From Anopheles merus (taxonomy: Eukaryota > Arthropoda > Insecta > Diptera > Culicidae), in the NCBI RefSeq assembly GCF_017562075.2, contig NC_054081.1, positions 21,124,941 through 21,188,940 on the forward strand: a DNA stretch of 64,000 nt, read 5' to 3'. This document shows positions 14,760 to 25,908 of the stretch, in pieces. The number at the start of each line of letters is the position of its first letter. Positions within the stretch are counted from its first letter, which is position 1. The notes beneath the pieces were generated by a model. It did no database searches and was not told where the DNA came from. It saw only the letters and a list, made by a program, of their open reading frames with translations. The position numbers were made by a program, and so were the translations under genes.

Positions 14760-16440
14760 CATTTGACAATTGGTGGAGAAAATGTGTACTTAAAAAATCT
14801 GTCCGCCAATCAGGGTTAACATATTATTAAGGGTTAATTTTTATATTTATTGTCTAATCAAATTTAATCTAATCTAGCGTGAAAATTTCAGCCTAAGCAC
14901 TTAAAAGCGAACACAAATGCTGATACGCTCTGGGAACGGAATAGAAACAAAGAAGGAAAACATTTACAGGATGCTGGGCTTTTGCACATCACTCTCGGAG
15001 CTGAACAGACGTATTATTAATTATCTCTTGCACATCGGCAAACAGATAGTTTTATCCGCAGATCCTAACTCTTACAACTTTACACTTGTTTATAACAATA
15101 GTTGTTTTGAATAGACACCGCTGTCTACCACTTGGTCACACGTCAGATGGTGTAAGCTTCTCTGACCAAATTCATAACACAATTGTCGTCTTTGATTGCA
15201 CAACGGTCAGATTCGGCACAACATACCTACAAACAAAGAGAGCGCGATTTACACGCGAGGGGTACGTAGAAGTAAGTGGAAACGGTGTGAAACAAAAGGA
15301 TCGAGAGCGCAATTTGGTTTCTTCACAGTTTTGGCACTAACACAGTTACAAATGTGCAAATGTGTGCAGTCACATTCGGCCAGCGCGCTTAGTTTGATTT
15401 GCTCGCCGCGGAGTGATATCGATGTCTCGCTTGCACTGCTGCACCGAAAGTTCCTCTGTGTGCTCTCGTTCTTACAGCCACGCGAAATTCTCAGTACAGC
15501 TCAAGGATCCGCAGCGAGCAGCCGCGCGTGTGTTAGTCTAAGTCCTGGCTGCTTGGTGTTATAATTTTGTGAAGTGTTCAAGTGTTGAAGTGTTTGATTT
15601 GTTATGTATGTTAAGTACATCGCGCAGCTTTATTTCATACCTTTTTACAGCAATCAACGTATGAAACAGAATTTTCGCAGATAGTCGGTCACTAATACGT
15701 TTCCACTGATGGAGCGATCGAATTTAAAAGGAAAATATTGTGTGTTTACGCACGTAGTTGTGCGGAATCGTGTAGTATAAAACTGTAAAAGTTTCAATAA
15801 AGTGCCAGTGCGATCGCTGAACGAAAGAAACACACACAGCGTAACACGAAAGAAACAAACACAAACACTGGCCCAGGCGCTTCAAAACGCTTAAATTAGT
15901 AAGAAAAATAGAATGTGAGCTAGCTTATACTTCCCGTGCCACTTTGCTTGCTTAGGGTCAGAAAAATGTAGAACATGTGGGTTCATAGAGCATAAAAATG
16001 AGTTTTGGAGTGTACACACACACGCGCGACGACTCACGCTTACGTTCTTGCTCTACGTTCCTCCACAGAAATCGATAAAAGAAAGGCTCAGCCCTCTACG
16101 TTACATAGGAGGAGCGTTACATGCATTTTCAAAATTCCCAAGCAATTGTGACGATGTGTGTCGTCGTCGTGTGTTGTCGGTTTGGTCAGTAAAACTTTTT
16201 CTTCACACCAAATCTGTGACTTGGAGTGTCGGCGTTCCGATTGGACCATCGCGACTTTGATCAGTGCGCTCGGTTAAAACGACCTTTTGTATTGTGTGTA
16301 CAACTAGGTAGCCTGCGCGCCAAAATTTTAAGAGTGCGCGGAGAGTGTATGTGGGTATGTGGGGGTGGGGGTGTGAGATACAGAGACAAATTGTGCTGCA
16401 CATGAACACATACATTCTGATCGCTCTGGTTAAACTGCGA
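14760..16440. other. Long interval without a supported gene
   Basis: Less AT-rich than its surroundings between 15200 and 16400, with several short frames (15196-15564 and 16048-16260) and CA/CG-rich stretches. The character resembles a promoter or 5' leader, but no protein, TATA-like arrangement or splice pattern is convincing. It could be the 5' part of an unrecognised element or an untranslated exon. Confidence 0.35.
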
Positions 16441-16446
16441 ATACTC

Positions 16447-16637
16447 AGTTCTGAGCAACTCGTACGACTTAACAACATGCCCGTCATGGGTTCAAGTCCC
16501 GAATAGACCGTGCCCCATACGTAGGACTGACTATCCTGCTATGGTAACAATAAGTCACTGAAAGCCAAGCTCACTTTCACTAGTGGGTACAGGCAGGCCA
16601 TGACCGACAGCGGTTGTTGTGCCAAAGAAAAAAAAAC
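16447..16637 (+). mobile_element. tRNA-derived SINE, copy 2
   Basis: Contains a clear B box GGTTCAAGTCCC near 16489-16500, a core with 'gactgactatcctgctatgg', and the 3' tail 'gttgtgccaaag' followed by an A-rich run. This is the best preserved copy in the window. Confidence 0.87.
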
Positions 16638-16744
16638 TCAGTTTTGAGAGAATATACTCGAGCGCTCGCGCATGAGTGCAAGCAAGCGCGGTATAGAGGA
16701 TAGAGGGAGAAAAACGATCATTTTGTTCCAAGCTTTCTACATTT

Positions 16745-16885
16745 CGGAAGTGACAGCTCTACAGAATCGCTGAACATGTCAACTCCTACTTCCGAACAAT
16801 TCTATATCTCGCTGAAAGAGTCTATTATATGCCTGAACTCATCTACAACTCGCTGAACATGTCTATATAATCCTCGAAAACCCTG
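16745..16885 (+). mobile_element. Half of MITE family C (right arm)
   Basis: Matches the right arm of the complete element at 22173-22628 ('gtgacagctctacag' through 'gaaaaccctg'). The left arm is absent. A CR1 element has inserted a few bases beyond its terminus. Confidence 0.8.
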
Positions 16886-16900
16886 TAATATAAACAGATA

Positions 16901-19887
16901 TATCGCTAGCTGTATCAGAGGCTGACTTCGACCTTATCGCCCTCACGGAAACTTGGCTTGTTGACAACATTCCATCTGCTCTTCTCTTCAACAACAACTT
17001 CTCTGTTTACCGCTGTGATCGCTCTCTCAGCGGCTCTAGCTCTCGCGGTGGTGGTATTTTGCTAGCCGTTTCTAACGCATACGAGTCGATAGAATTACCT
17101 TCCCGTGATCGTTCTCTCGAGTATATTTGTGTGCGCGTCATCTGCAATAACGCACATCTGTACATCATGGTAGTATACATTCCACCGCAGCTTAGCTCCG
17201 AGATATCGACTCTTCGCTCTCTACATGATTGTATCAGCGGCTTCACTCTCACACTGAAGCCTTCGGATCTGCTGTTTGTTATTGGCGATTTCAATCAGCC
17301 TAGCATAAGCTGGTCCACAGCTGATCCTTCGTCCTCGCCAGCATACTCATCAATCACGCACTATGAACCAACTGCGCGCTCACTGGCCAACAACACCTTT
17401 GTGGATGGATTTAAATTTAACGGATTAGTGCAACTTAATCACATCAATAATTCGCACGGACGCATGCTTGACCTGCTCTACGCTAACAATGCTGCAGCTA
17501 AATTGTGTTCGCCTGTCTTTCCAAGTGTTGTTCCGCTTGTACCTCTTGACTCCTATCACCCGGCGTTTGACTTCAATATACGTATTAACTCGTCGACCCG
17601 ACGCAATTCGACGACTCGACAAAACTCGACGACAACCGCATTTTATCGTTATAACTTTGCTAAAGCTGACTATGTGAAACTGAACGACATGATATCAATG
17701 TTTAACAATAGCTTTCATTGTTCCAATTTTATTTCACTTGACGAAGCAGTATGTTCATTCTCGTCTTTTATGCTGCAAGCCTTTGTTGTATGCGTCCCAG
17801 TTCAGCGTCCTAAACCTAACCCCCCCTGGGCGGACCGCACACTCAAACGACTCAAACGTGTAAAAAGAGCTGCTTATCGTCACTACCAAACGCGCCGCTG
17901 CCAAAGATCTCGCTCGATCTACTTTGACACGCACTCTTTATACTGCAGCTATAACAGGTTTCGATATCGCAGATATTTGAGTAAAATCCAACGTAACCTC
18001 TGCAGGTGGCCTGACTCGTTTTGGCGCTTCTACCACAGCAAAACAAAATCCACGCATACACCGAAATCCATTACGTACAAAGGAGCAACAAGTGCCAACA
18101 CTAATGAAATGTGCAATCTCTTCGCAGATCGCTTCGCAGATTGCTTTTCACCGGCCATGAATGATACCGATACCATTGATGCTGCTCTCGTCAACACTCC
18201 GGCTGGCGCAATTAACATGAGCACTCCTTTCATCGACAGTGAGATCGTTTTATCTGCCCTAGCGCAACTAAAGCCTTCCTTCGCTCCTGGACCCGACGGA
18301 ATTCCTTCTACCGTGCTGAAACGCTGTCAAACGACAGTAGCACCTATCCTTGCAAAATTGTTCAATGCATCGCTAGCCAATGGCTACTTTCCCAAAACAT
18401 GGAGGAAATATTGGATGGTTCCTATTTACAAAAAGGGCGACAGGACAGATGCCATCAACTACCGGGGTATTACATCTTTGTGTGCCATTGCCAAGGTGTT
18501 CGAACTAGTGATATACAAACATCTGCTACATGCATGCCGCAGCTACCTAAGCCCGTATCAACATGGATTCGTGCCAAAAAAGTCGAGTACCACGAACCTG
18601 GTTGAATTTGTAACCTATTGCACTAGTCAAATTGATGCCGGAGCTCAAGTCGATGCAATTTATACAGATCTGAAAGCAGCATTCGACTCTCTTCCGCACG
18701 CAATTCTTCTCGCTAAACTCGATAAGCTAGGAGTTCCCAGCTCGCTCGTACAGTGGCTTAAGTCTTACCTAATTAATCGCACATACATCGTGAAAATTGA
18801 TAAGCACATGTCCAAAGAAATAGTCAGCAGCTCGGGTGTGCCACAAGGAAGCAATATTGGCCCGCTTCTCTTCATATTGTTTATCAACGATGTTACCATG
18901 GCTTTACCTCCCGACAGTATCAGTCTGTTTGCCGACGACGCAAAAATTTTTGCGCCTATTCACAAAACAGGTGATTGTACATTCCTGCAAGACTGCATCG
19001 AAATTTTCTGTTCGTGGTGCAAGCGTAATGGACTGACTATCTGCATCGAGAAATGCTACTGTGTGTCTTTTAGTCGATGCAGGAGCCCAGTGACTGGGAC
19101 CTACTTCATGGACGGCACTGCAGTTAATCGACAGAATCATGCCAAATACCTGGGCGTTCTGCTTGACTCTAGTTTGAACTTTAAACAGCATATCGATGAC
19201 GTTGTAGCCAGAGGAAATCAATTACTTGGCGTGGTTATCCGGACAACTAATGAATTCCGCAACCCCATGTGCATCAAAGCTGTGTACAACTGCATCGTTC
19301 GTTCGGTTCTGGAATATTCGTGCGTAGTCTGGAGCCCAACTACCGCTTCTTCAATTGCTCGACTCGAGGCGATTCAACGTAAGCTCACGAGATATGCCCT
19401 ACGCCTACTTCCCTGGCAGGATCGCAATAATCTTCCTCCGTACGCTGCGCGGTGCCGTCTTCTAGGCCTTGAACCTCTTTCGGTTAGAAGACGTAATACA
19501 CAGTGCTCTTTCATCGCTGGATTGCTAAATGGCTCTATCGACTCATCGCCTTTGTTGCATCGAGTCGATATCTATGCACCATCCCGAACACTTAGGTGTA
19601 GAGAAACTCTACGGCTCGCTCAACCCCGTTCCAGTGCTGGTCGGTCTGACCCTATGTTCCGCATGTCGGCTGTCTTCAACACTGTCTCGGACTGCTTCGA
19701 CTTCGACATCTCAACTCAGTGCTTCAAGGAACGTCTCCGGCTTTTGCCGTGGCCGCAGTGAATTGCGATGTAAATCTAATTTTTGCTATGTATTTTTTTT
19801 CTCAATTGAACTGTTACATCTTAATTAGGCCATACGGCCCGTTGAAGATTAAATAAATAATAATAATAATAATAATAATAATATAGA
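16901..19887 (+). mobile_element. CR1-clade (T1/Q-like) non-LTR retrotransposon, 5'-truncated, young
   Basis: The element is bounded by an 18-bp target duplication: CTGTAATATAAACAGATA at 16883-16900 and the same sequence with one change at 19888-19905. It starts inside the endonuclease domain (5' truncation, usual for non-LTR elements), contains one intact frame to 19761, a short 3' UTR, and ends in a (TAA)n run instead of poly(A), as CR1-type elements end in short tandem repeats. The intact frame and near-exact target duplication indicate a recent insertion. The truncation removes the promoter and any ORF1. Confidence 0.9.
17059..19761 (+). CDS. CR1-like ORF2: endonuclease (partial) plus reverse transcriptase
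   Basis: The frame is open from about 16894; the first ATG in it is 17059, so the true element start codon has been lost by truncation. The apurinic/apyrimidinic-type endonuclease is partial: 'ADFDLIALTETWLVDN' precedes the ATG, and 'VIGDFNQPSISW' follows at residues 74-85. The RT domain runs from about residue 395 ('LKPSFAPGPDGIPSTVLK') through 'YRGITSLCAIAKVFE', 'SSGVPQGSNIGPLLF' and the catalytic box 'LFADDAKIF' near 622-630. A C-terminal region follows ('VRSVLEYSCVVWSP', 'LEAIQRKLTRYALRLLPW', 'CRLLGLEPLSVRRRNTQCSF'). It makes cDNA on a nicked target. The 900 codons have no stop. Without the endonuclease N-terminus this copy cannot cut DNA itself. Confidence 0.92.
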   Translation: MLAVSNAYESIELPSRDRSLEYICVRVICNNAHLYIMVVYIPPQLSSEISTLRSLHDCISGFTLTLKPSDLLFVIGDFNQPSISWSTADPSSSPAYSSITHYEPTARSLANNTFVDGFKFNGLVQLNHINNSHGRMLDLLYANNAAAKLCSPVFPSVVPLVPLDSYHPAFDFNIRINSSTRRNSTTRQNSTTTAFYRYNFAKADYVKLNDMISMFNNSFHCSNFISLDEAVCSFSSFMLQAFVVCVPVQRPKPNPPWADRTLKRLKRVKRAAYRHYQTRRCQRSRSIYFDTHSLYCSYNRFRYRRYLSKIQRNLCRWPDSFWRFYHSKTKSTHTPKSITYKGATSANTNEMCNLFADRFADCFSPAMNDTDTIDAALVNTPAGAINMSTPFIDSEIVLSALAQLKPSFAPGPDGIPSTVLKRCQTTVAPILAKLFNASLANGYFPKTWRKYWMVPIYKKGDRTDAINYRGITSLCAIAKVFELVIYKHLLHACRSYLSPYQHGFVPKKSSTTNLVEFVTYCTSQIDAGAQVDAIYTDLKAAFDSLPHAILLAKLDKLGVPSSLVQWLKSYLINRTYIVKIDKHMSKEIVSSSGVPQGSNIGPLLFILFINDVTMALPPDSISLFADDAKIFAPIHKTGDCTFLQDCIEIFCSWCKRNGLTICIEKCYCVSFSRCRSPVTGTYFMDGTAVNRQNHAKYLGVLLDSSLNFKQHIDDVVARGNQLLGVVIRTTNEFRNPMCIKAVYNCIVRSVLEYSCVVWSPTTASSIARLEAIQRKLTRYALRLLPWQDRNNLPPYAARCRLLGLEPLSVRRRNTQCSFIAGLLNGSIDSSPLLHRVDIYAPSRTLRCRETLRLAQPRSSAGRSDPMFRMSAVFNTVSDCFDFDISTQCFKERLRLLPWPQ

Positions 19888-19900
19888 CTGTAATATAGAC

Positions 19901-19932
19901 AGATAAATATATGCGCAATCTGAGATTGGGCT
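19901..19932. repeat. Fragment of palindromic repeat G
   Basis: 'gataaatatatgcgcaatc' followed by 'tgagattg' matches the termini of repeat G at 27.6-28.2 kb. It sits between the CR1 target duplication and the hAT-like element. Confidence 0.65.
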
Positions 19933-20028
19933 CAACCATCTACGTTAGTGATGGGTAAATACGCTTTTTTACCGGAGTCAGATCGATCCGAGCAAAACTC
20001 CGGACTCATCGACTCCGAGTCCGCATCA

Positions 20029-20165
20029 GTCACTCCGGATAACTCCGGATCACTCCGGATCACTCCGGATCACTCCGGATCACTCCGGATCACTCCGGAT
20101 CACACCGGATTACTCCGGATCACTCCGGATCACTCCGGATTACTCCGGATCACTTCGGATCACTT
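20029..20165 (+). repeat. 10-bp minisatellite, forward array (TCACTCCGGA)n
   Basis: About 13 tandem units with few changes. It forms the left stem of the hAT-like element. Confidence 0.92.
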
Positions 20166-20395
20166 GGGATCAGTCTAGAGGACATGTGTAGTCGTGTAAC
20201 TTTTCTATGTCTCTTTTGCCTTTACCATGCCTTTAGATCCTGATGAGTGAAGCATGCATACCTTTCGGGTACGTTCGGATAAGCTCTGTCCCTGTCATGT
20301 TAATGATGAAGATAGAATCGTATGCCCTCGGCTGTGCATTCGGGCGTGGGCAGACCCGTGGACGCCGTCTGTTCGCCGACATTCAGGCTCATTCG
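20166..20395 (-). mobile_element. Repeat 'J', second copy, nested between minisatellite arrays
   Basis: Reverse-complement match to 11413-11640: 'gatagaatcgtat', 'tctgtccctgtcatgttaat' and 'gacgccgtctgttcgc' occur in the expected order. It interrupts the minisatellite exactly where orientation switches, so either it inserted at the symmetry centre or it is part of the element's original interior. Confidence 0.75.
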
Positions 20396-20740
20396 GACTG
20401 ATCCGAACTGATCCGAAGTGATCCAGAGTGACCCGGACTCATTCGGACTGATCCGGACTCATTTCAACTGATCCGGAGTAATTCAGATTGATCCGGAGTG
20501 ATCTAGAGTGATCCGGAGTGATCTGGAGTGATCCGGAGTGATCCGGAGTGATCCGGAGTGATCCGGAGTGACTCGGAGTGATCTGGACTGATCCAGACTG
20601 ATCCAGACTGATCCGGAGTGATCCGGAGTGATCCGGAGTGATCCGGAGTAATCCGGAGTGATCCGGAGTGATCCGGAGTGATCCGAAGTGATCCGGAGTG
20701 ATCCGGAGTAATCCGGACTGATCCGGAGTTTAATCCGGTT
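20396..20740 (-). repeat. 10-bp minisatellite, inverted array (GTGATCCGGA)n
   Basis: About 34 units, more varied than the forward array, with TGATCCGGAG and TGATCCGGAC variants. It forms the right stem of the hAT-like element. Confidence 0.92.
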
Positions 20741-20949
20741 GTAATCCGGAGTCGGAGTCATATTTTGCGCACCGGAGTCGGAGTTGATCCATGACTCCGC
20801 TCCGGATTACCCATCACTACTCTACGTTACACTAGTATTACGTGTAACGCATGTTTATCGCAAACTTAAGCAGCATTTTTGAACGCCTGTTTTAACAACC
20901 GTGGATGAGCAAATTAATAGAAAATCATGCCTTAATTTTGATTATTTTT

Positions 20950-21460
<511 letters not shown>

Positions 21461-22172
21461 AGAAGAAGAAGAATATTCGAAAAGCAACAATGTTTCGAAT
21501 TGTCATATGCTGTTTTATATATGAACATAAAAAAGTACAGCAATCGTTATTAAAGATACAACTTATTAATAATTCATGAGTAGAAATAGATTATATTATT
21601 ATTATTAAGCTATCATTTTTAACACCAATCAGAGTTGTAACATCAACTAAACAGAATTGCAATTATAACAATCTTATACGTTAAAAAGGGTTAATAATAA
21701 AAAATGATTCTTTATTTATTTACCCAGCTATTGACAACGCAGGATAATGAAATACATACAAGTATTTATTAACCTCATTAATCTCACTTTGAAAAAGAGC
21801 CCCCGCACCTAAAGTAATTTTGATTTAAAAAGGCCGGAAACTTATTTCATGTATTTCATTTTTTGTATATATTTTCAATATTTTATATTTTCTACTCATA
21901 GGAAATGTTACTCCAATTGAAAACTTTTGGGGAGTTTATGAACTTCCTTCTTTCAGATTATTTTTCATAAACCATAGTGCAACAAAGAAAAATATTATTC
22001 CTGTTATTTACTTGTAATTTAAAAATTTAATCTCGTAGCTATCCAATTCAAAATATCTCTGTCATGGGGTATATAGGGTAAGATTTTGCTGATGCATTCA
22101 CCCTTCCTGATCACGACTCTAACACACTAGCAGAGGCCACCGGCAATTCTCCATCGTTTGCTATCGTCTTTA
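21461..22172. other. AT-rich interval without a gene
   Basis: No open frame of note and no shared repeat detected. It starts with a short (AGA)n run. Confidence 0.4.
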
Positions 22173-22628
22173 CAGGGTTTTCGAGGATTATATTGACATA
22201 TTCAGCGAGTTGTTAATTCGTTCGAGCATATAATTGACTCTTTCAGCCAAATATTGAATTGTACGGAAGCAGGCGTTGACATGTTCGGCGATTCTGTAGT
22301 GCTGTCATTTGTTTTGTTTACACACTGTGCCGCAGGATTCAATTTTTCATTCTTAAAAGTCCTAAAATTAGCTAATAATCATTACCCAAGCTGTTTAATA
22401 CAATAATTAGTTGAAACAGACATATTTTTTCGAAAACCGTTTGTTTACCTTCTGATGAGAATGATCCAAGCTGCAGTCCAAGGGGTAAGAAAGTGACAGC
22501 TCTACAGTATAACCGAACATGTCAACGCCTACTTCCGAACAATTCTATATCTCGCTGAAAGAGTCGATTATATGCTCGAACGAATCAACAACTCGCTGAA
22601 CATGTGAATAATATCATTGAAAACCCTG
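22173..22628. mobile_element. MITE family C, complete (long TIRs, TA target site)
   Basis: A 456-bp element with inverted arms of about 140 bp each (22173-22312 and 22490-22628). The termini are CAGGGTTTTCGAGGAT and, inverted at the right, CAGGGTTTTCAATGAT, flanked by TA on both sides. The arms contain 'cgaacatgtcaac' and 'ctatatctcgctgaaagagt' motifs. TA flanks suggest mobilisation by a Tc1/mariner transposase. A half copy lies at 16745-16885. Confidence 0.87.
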
Positions 22629-22734
22629 TATTATACCCGTATACTAATGTCAACTGTGCGATCGTATAAAGTGTTACAATAAGGAACCATTCTGCTTTGG
22701 ATCGTTGCTTAGGCAACATCTTCAGCGTTTCACC

Positions 22735-22815
22735 TTAAGTCTTCAGCCTTCAATTCTTCTGTCTTCAGTTTTCCGCCTTCAGATCTTCCGCCTTCAGTTC
22801 TTCAGTCTTCTGTCA
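22735..22815. repeat. Degenerate 14-16 bp tandem repeat (TCTTCCGCCTTCAGT)
   Basis: Five to six imperfect units such as 'gtcttcagccttcaattctt' and 'ccgccttcagatctt' in a row. Non-coding. Confidence 0.7.
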
Positions 22816-23075
22816 ATTAATTGTTGTAAAATCAGTGGTCATTACAAAGGGTTTTCTTAATTGTGGGACACTTTCGTTTCGTTTAGCTTGGATTTGACAG
22901 ATGGCGCTACGTACTGTGGCGAACGAAATGTAAACAATTTTGAAGTGCATTTTCAAACGCTAATTACTCAGTGAATAAAACGAGTTATGAGTCGAACGAC
23001 ACATCATTTTAAAGCTTAAGTCTTCCTCTTTCCGTTTTTTGTACATATATATGTCAAAATGTCAAAATGTGTTAA

Positions 23076-23601
23076 CCGTAGAGTTGGCAACCAGATTTAC
23101 ACACGTAAGTTGGCAACCGGCATACCCGGGTATTCCACACGTTTTGATGCAAAAATTAACGATTTTCATAGGTAAACAATGCTCTCTATATTTTAATGCT
23201 GTAAGCAAGTAATGCCGACCATCTATTCTCTTCCATTTCATTTATTCATAAAATTTTTTCATTTTATTATAAAAATAACGGTCAAATCGAAATTTGGAAT
23301 CGCTTGAATTTGACTCGAAAATAAGCACAATACGAAAAGAGGAAGAAGAGAAACGTCATTCTCCATACAAAATGTATGGAATACCCGGGTATGCTGGTTG
23401 CCAACTTACGTGGTAAAGTTAAAAAAAATTCAAAATAAAATACTTACAGGCGGTTTAAAATTACAACTTATGCACTAAAAAATCATAAATTAAAAGTTGA
23501 GAGGCTATGGAAAATTTCAGGTTAATAAAAGCAATGAATCAAAAGTTATTGCAGTTCGAAGTTGAAAAAAATACCCAGGTATCCGGTTGCCAACTTAAAG
23601 G
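23076..23601. mobile_element. MITE family H (TTAA target site), copy 1
   Basis: A 526-bp element flanked on both sides by TTAA. The ends are CCGTAGAGTTGGCAACC and, inverted at the right, CCTTTAAGTTGGCAACC. A nearly identical copy in the same orientation lies at 39182-39705, also between TTAA. Two subterminal 'atacccgggtat' motifs flank an AT-rich core. TTAA duplication points to a piggyBac-type transposase acting in trans. Confidence 0.85.
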
Positions 23602-23844
23602 TTAAATAATGTAGAAAACAGAAAAACCTGCACCTCAATAGAGCTGTCAAAATTAAACTTGGGCGGGATAAAATCAACATTCGATCCAGTCCCACCAGAC
23701 CATTGACAGCTATGAAATTAGATAATCCATATGGAGATAATCCACTATTTCTACTGGCCACCGTCTGCTCACGTATGCTCTGAATGATGATTCGAATCAT
23801 CTGCTTCACGAAGAACGGTATTTGGAGTACATTGCAAGTTGCAT

Positions 23845-24990
23845 ATAAGATATCCGGCATGTTAGTGGTAAAGACAATTCTGCTGCAGAAACATTATCCC
23901 AAGTCAAAATCATCTCAGCTCCTTAAACAGTAGATTTCGAAAGTGCTGCAAGAGACAAAACTACAGAAACTACTGGCTGATCGAAATTCATCAAAGCTTT
24001 TACAATCATCACTAAGAATCTAAGATCGTCTGTTTTAACTGAATAATTTCTGAATTTTGATGTGTTGGATACCGGACAATTTAAACCGTATGTACCAGAG
24101 AAATTACGGCTACAAGTTCTTCATAACATCCATTGCCTTTCTCATCCTGTTATTCGAGCAATGAGAAAAATGGTTAAGGGAAAGTTCGTTTGGCCCTCTA
24201 CGAATCGGGACGTCGCCCGCTTGGTAAGATCCTGTATCGATTGTCAACGATCGAAAATCCAGCATCACAACATCTGCAGCACTGTGCGAATTCGAACTTC
24301 CCAAAAGTCGTTTCCGCCACGTTCATATCGATTTGGTTGGACCAATTCCGACGACAAATCGAAAGCGGTACTTACTAACGATTATGGTCTGGCTTAGTCG
24401 TTGGCCGGTAGCAGTTCTCCAGATATGTTATCTGAAACAGTCGCTAAAACATTTTGTGAATTTTGGAAATCTTAGTTTAGTGTTCCAGAAATAATCACGA
24501 CAGTTCAAGGACGAAACCCCGATTTGTTCATGGAATTGACACGACTTCTTGGGGCTCTTCGTATTCGTACTACGGCGTACCGTCACGAAGCTAATGGCTT
24601 TTTCAAATGTTTTCATCGAAAGTTAAAAACGTCGCTCACCTGTGTCGATTCGAAACGATCGTGCGATAAGCTGACGTTGGTCCTTTTTGGCTTGCGAACA
24701 GCTATCGGGGATATCGATTGTTCCGTCACCGAGGTGACACACGGACAGCCCCTGCGAATTCCTGGCGATTTTTTGGACCTTCGAAGACGGAAATATGTCA
24801 TTCAGAGTTTGCCTAACTGCTTTACCACACCTAGCAACAAATCGGACCGATAAAAAACTCGCAGAATGTTAAACGATCGGTATTTGTTCCGAAGGAGTTG
24901 CGAACGGGTTTTTGTGCAAATCAATTCAGTTTGCCGCATCTTACACACCCATACGAAGAAGGGGTTTTCCAATTATTGTAGGGCATGATA
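23845..24990 (+). pseudogene. Ty3/gypsy pol remnant: RNase H end and integrase
   Basis: Starting near 23846 an 'IRHVSGKDNSAAETLSQ' stretch matches the RNase H end signature of gypsy polyproteins (usually ADxLSR). From about 24062 comes the integrase zinc-binding region ('LRLQVLHNIHCLSHPVIRAMRKMVKGKFVWPS' with His-His, then 'CIDCQRSK'). Frame-shifted core pieces follow ('SRWPVAV', 'PEIITTVQGRNPDLF', 'TAYRHEANGFFKCFHRKLK'). No LTR, gag or RT was found nearby and multiple frameshifts are present, so this is an old fragment. Confidence 0.8.
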
Positions 24991-25908
24991 AGTAAATGGA
25001 CATAAAAATGAACGGTGAAAAACGAAGAATTTTGAACGATCGTATCAAACCAACCATCAACTATCAAGAATGATGGAAGAACATAAGTTATGCCATCCGG
25101 TCACCGGGTTCGGTTCTTGGTGGAACTGGTGGGTTGGTTATAGAATGCGCACCGCTGATATCAATGAGGAAAAAGAAAATAATCGCATAGCGACGTGTTA
25201 AATTATGACTGAATAATCGAAAGTTTAAATTACGGCCTGCAAGACGGCTGAACGAAGATGTCCACCGAAAGTATCTTAATATGATGAGTTATTGACCAAT
25301 GTGTTCAATAGCATACCTGATCTGCAACTTCTTCAGTCTTTTCTATGTATTGATTGGGTATATTCATTGTTGATGGTCGTTGACAGCTAAGATGTTTTTG
25401 TTAAACAAATATATGTGATGTATTAATCCTCATCCACTTATTCCAATTTTTTTCAATTACTTTCGTGGATAAAATGATACACAGGTGTTTAAGAAATATT
25501 TGTCCGCATAGAAATCCGAAATCCGAATGATTTGTAATAGCTATCCAGTTCAAGATTTGTTAAACCTATTGACAAAAGAAAAGGTAACACATTAATATGA
25601 ACTCATTTTATATTCATTGTCCGATCCGGAACACCATCTTACCAATTCATAAATGAATGTGAATTTATTTTAAATAAGCCCTTAAAGAGATTTGTATAAC
25701 ATGGCATTCATATACTTTACAAAATCAAGATATTAAAAGAGCTCAACCGTAGATTAAACAATACATACTACTTTTTCTGTTACACGTTATTCAGGAAAAT
25801 AACCCAGCATTAAGTTGAAGGTGTAAGGCTAACAGTGTGATGTGTAATTATTGCAGTTCTTGCAATTATTCTTGTACTTCCGCATTTGTTGTCAAAACTT
25901 CAACATTA
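24991..25908. other. AT-rich interval without a gene
   Basis: May include the eroded 3' end of the gypsy fragment. No repeats shared with other parts of the window were noticed. Confidence 0.35.

Larger units (their letters stand above)
19946..20819. mobile_element. hAT-like nonautonomous element made mostly of a 10-bp minisatellite
   Basis: The ends are inverted TAGTGATGGGTAA and TTACCCATCACTA. The flanks ATCTACGT (19938-19945) and CTCTACGT (20820-20827) form an 8-bp duplication with one mismatch, typical of hAT elements. Inside, a TCACTCCGGA-type 10-bp unit runs forward at 20029-20165 and in reverse complement at 20396-20740. A copy of repeat J interrupts between the two arrays. No transposase is present. 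Confidence 0.85.

Noticed and set aside
16480..16505. GGTTCAAGTCCC box as a possible tRNA gene
   Set aside because: No cloverleaf can be drawn around it, and the same sequence recurs in dispersed copies with an A-rich tail, so it is a SINE.
20029..20740. Regular short repeats that might suggest a CRISPR array
   Set aside because: Units are 10 bp, contiguous without spacers, in a eukaryotic hAT-like element.
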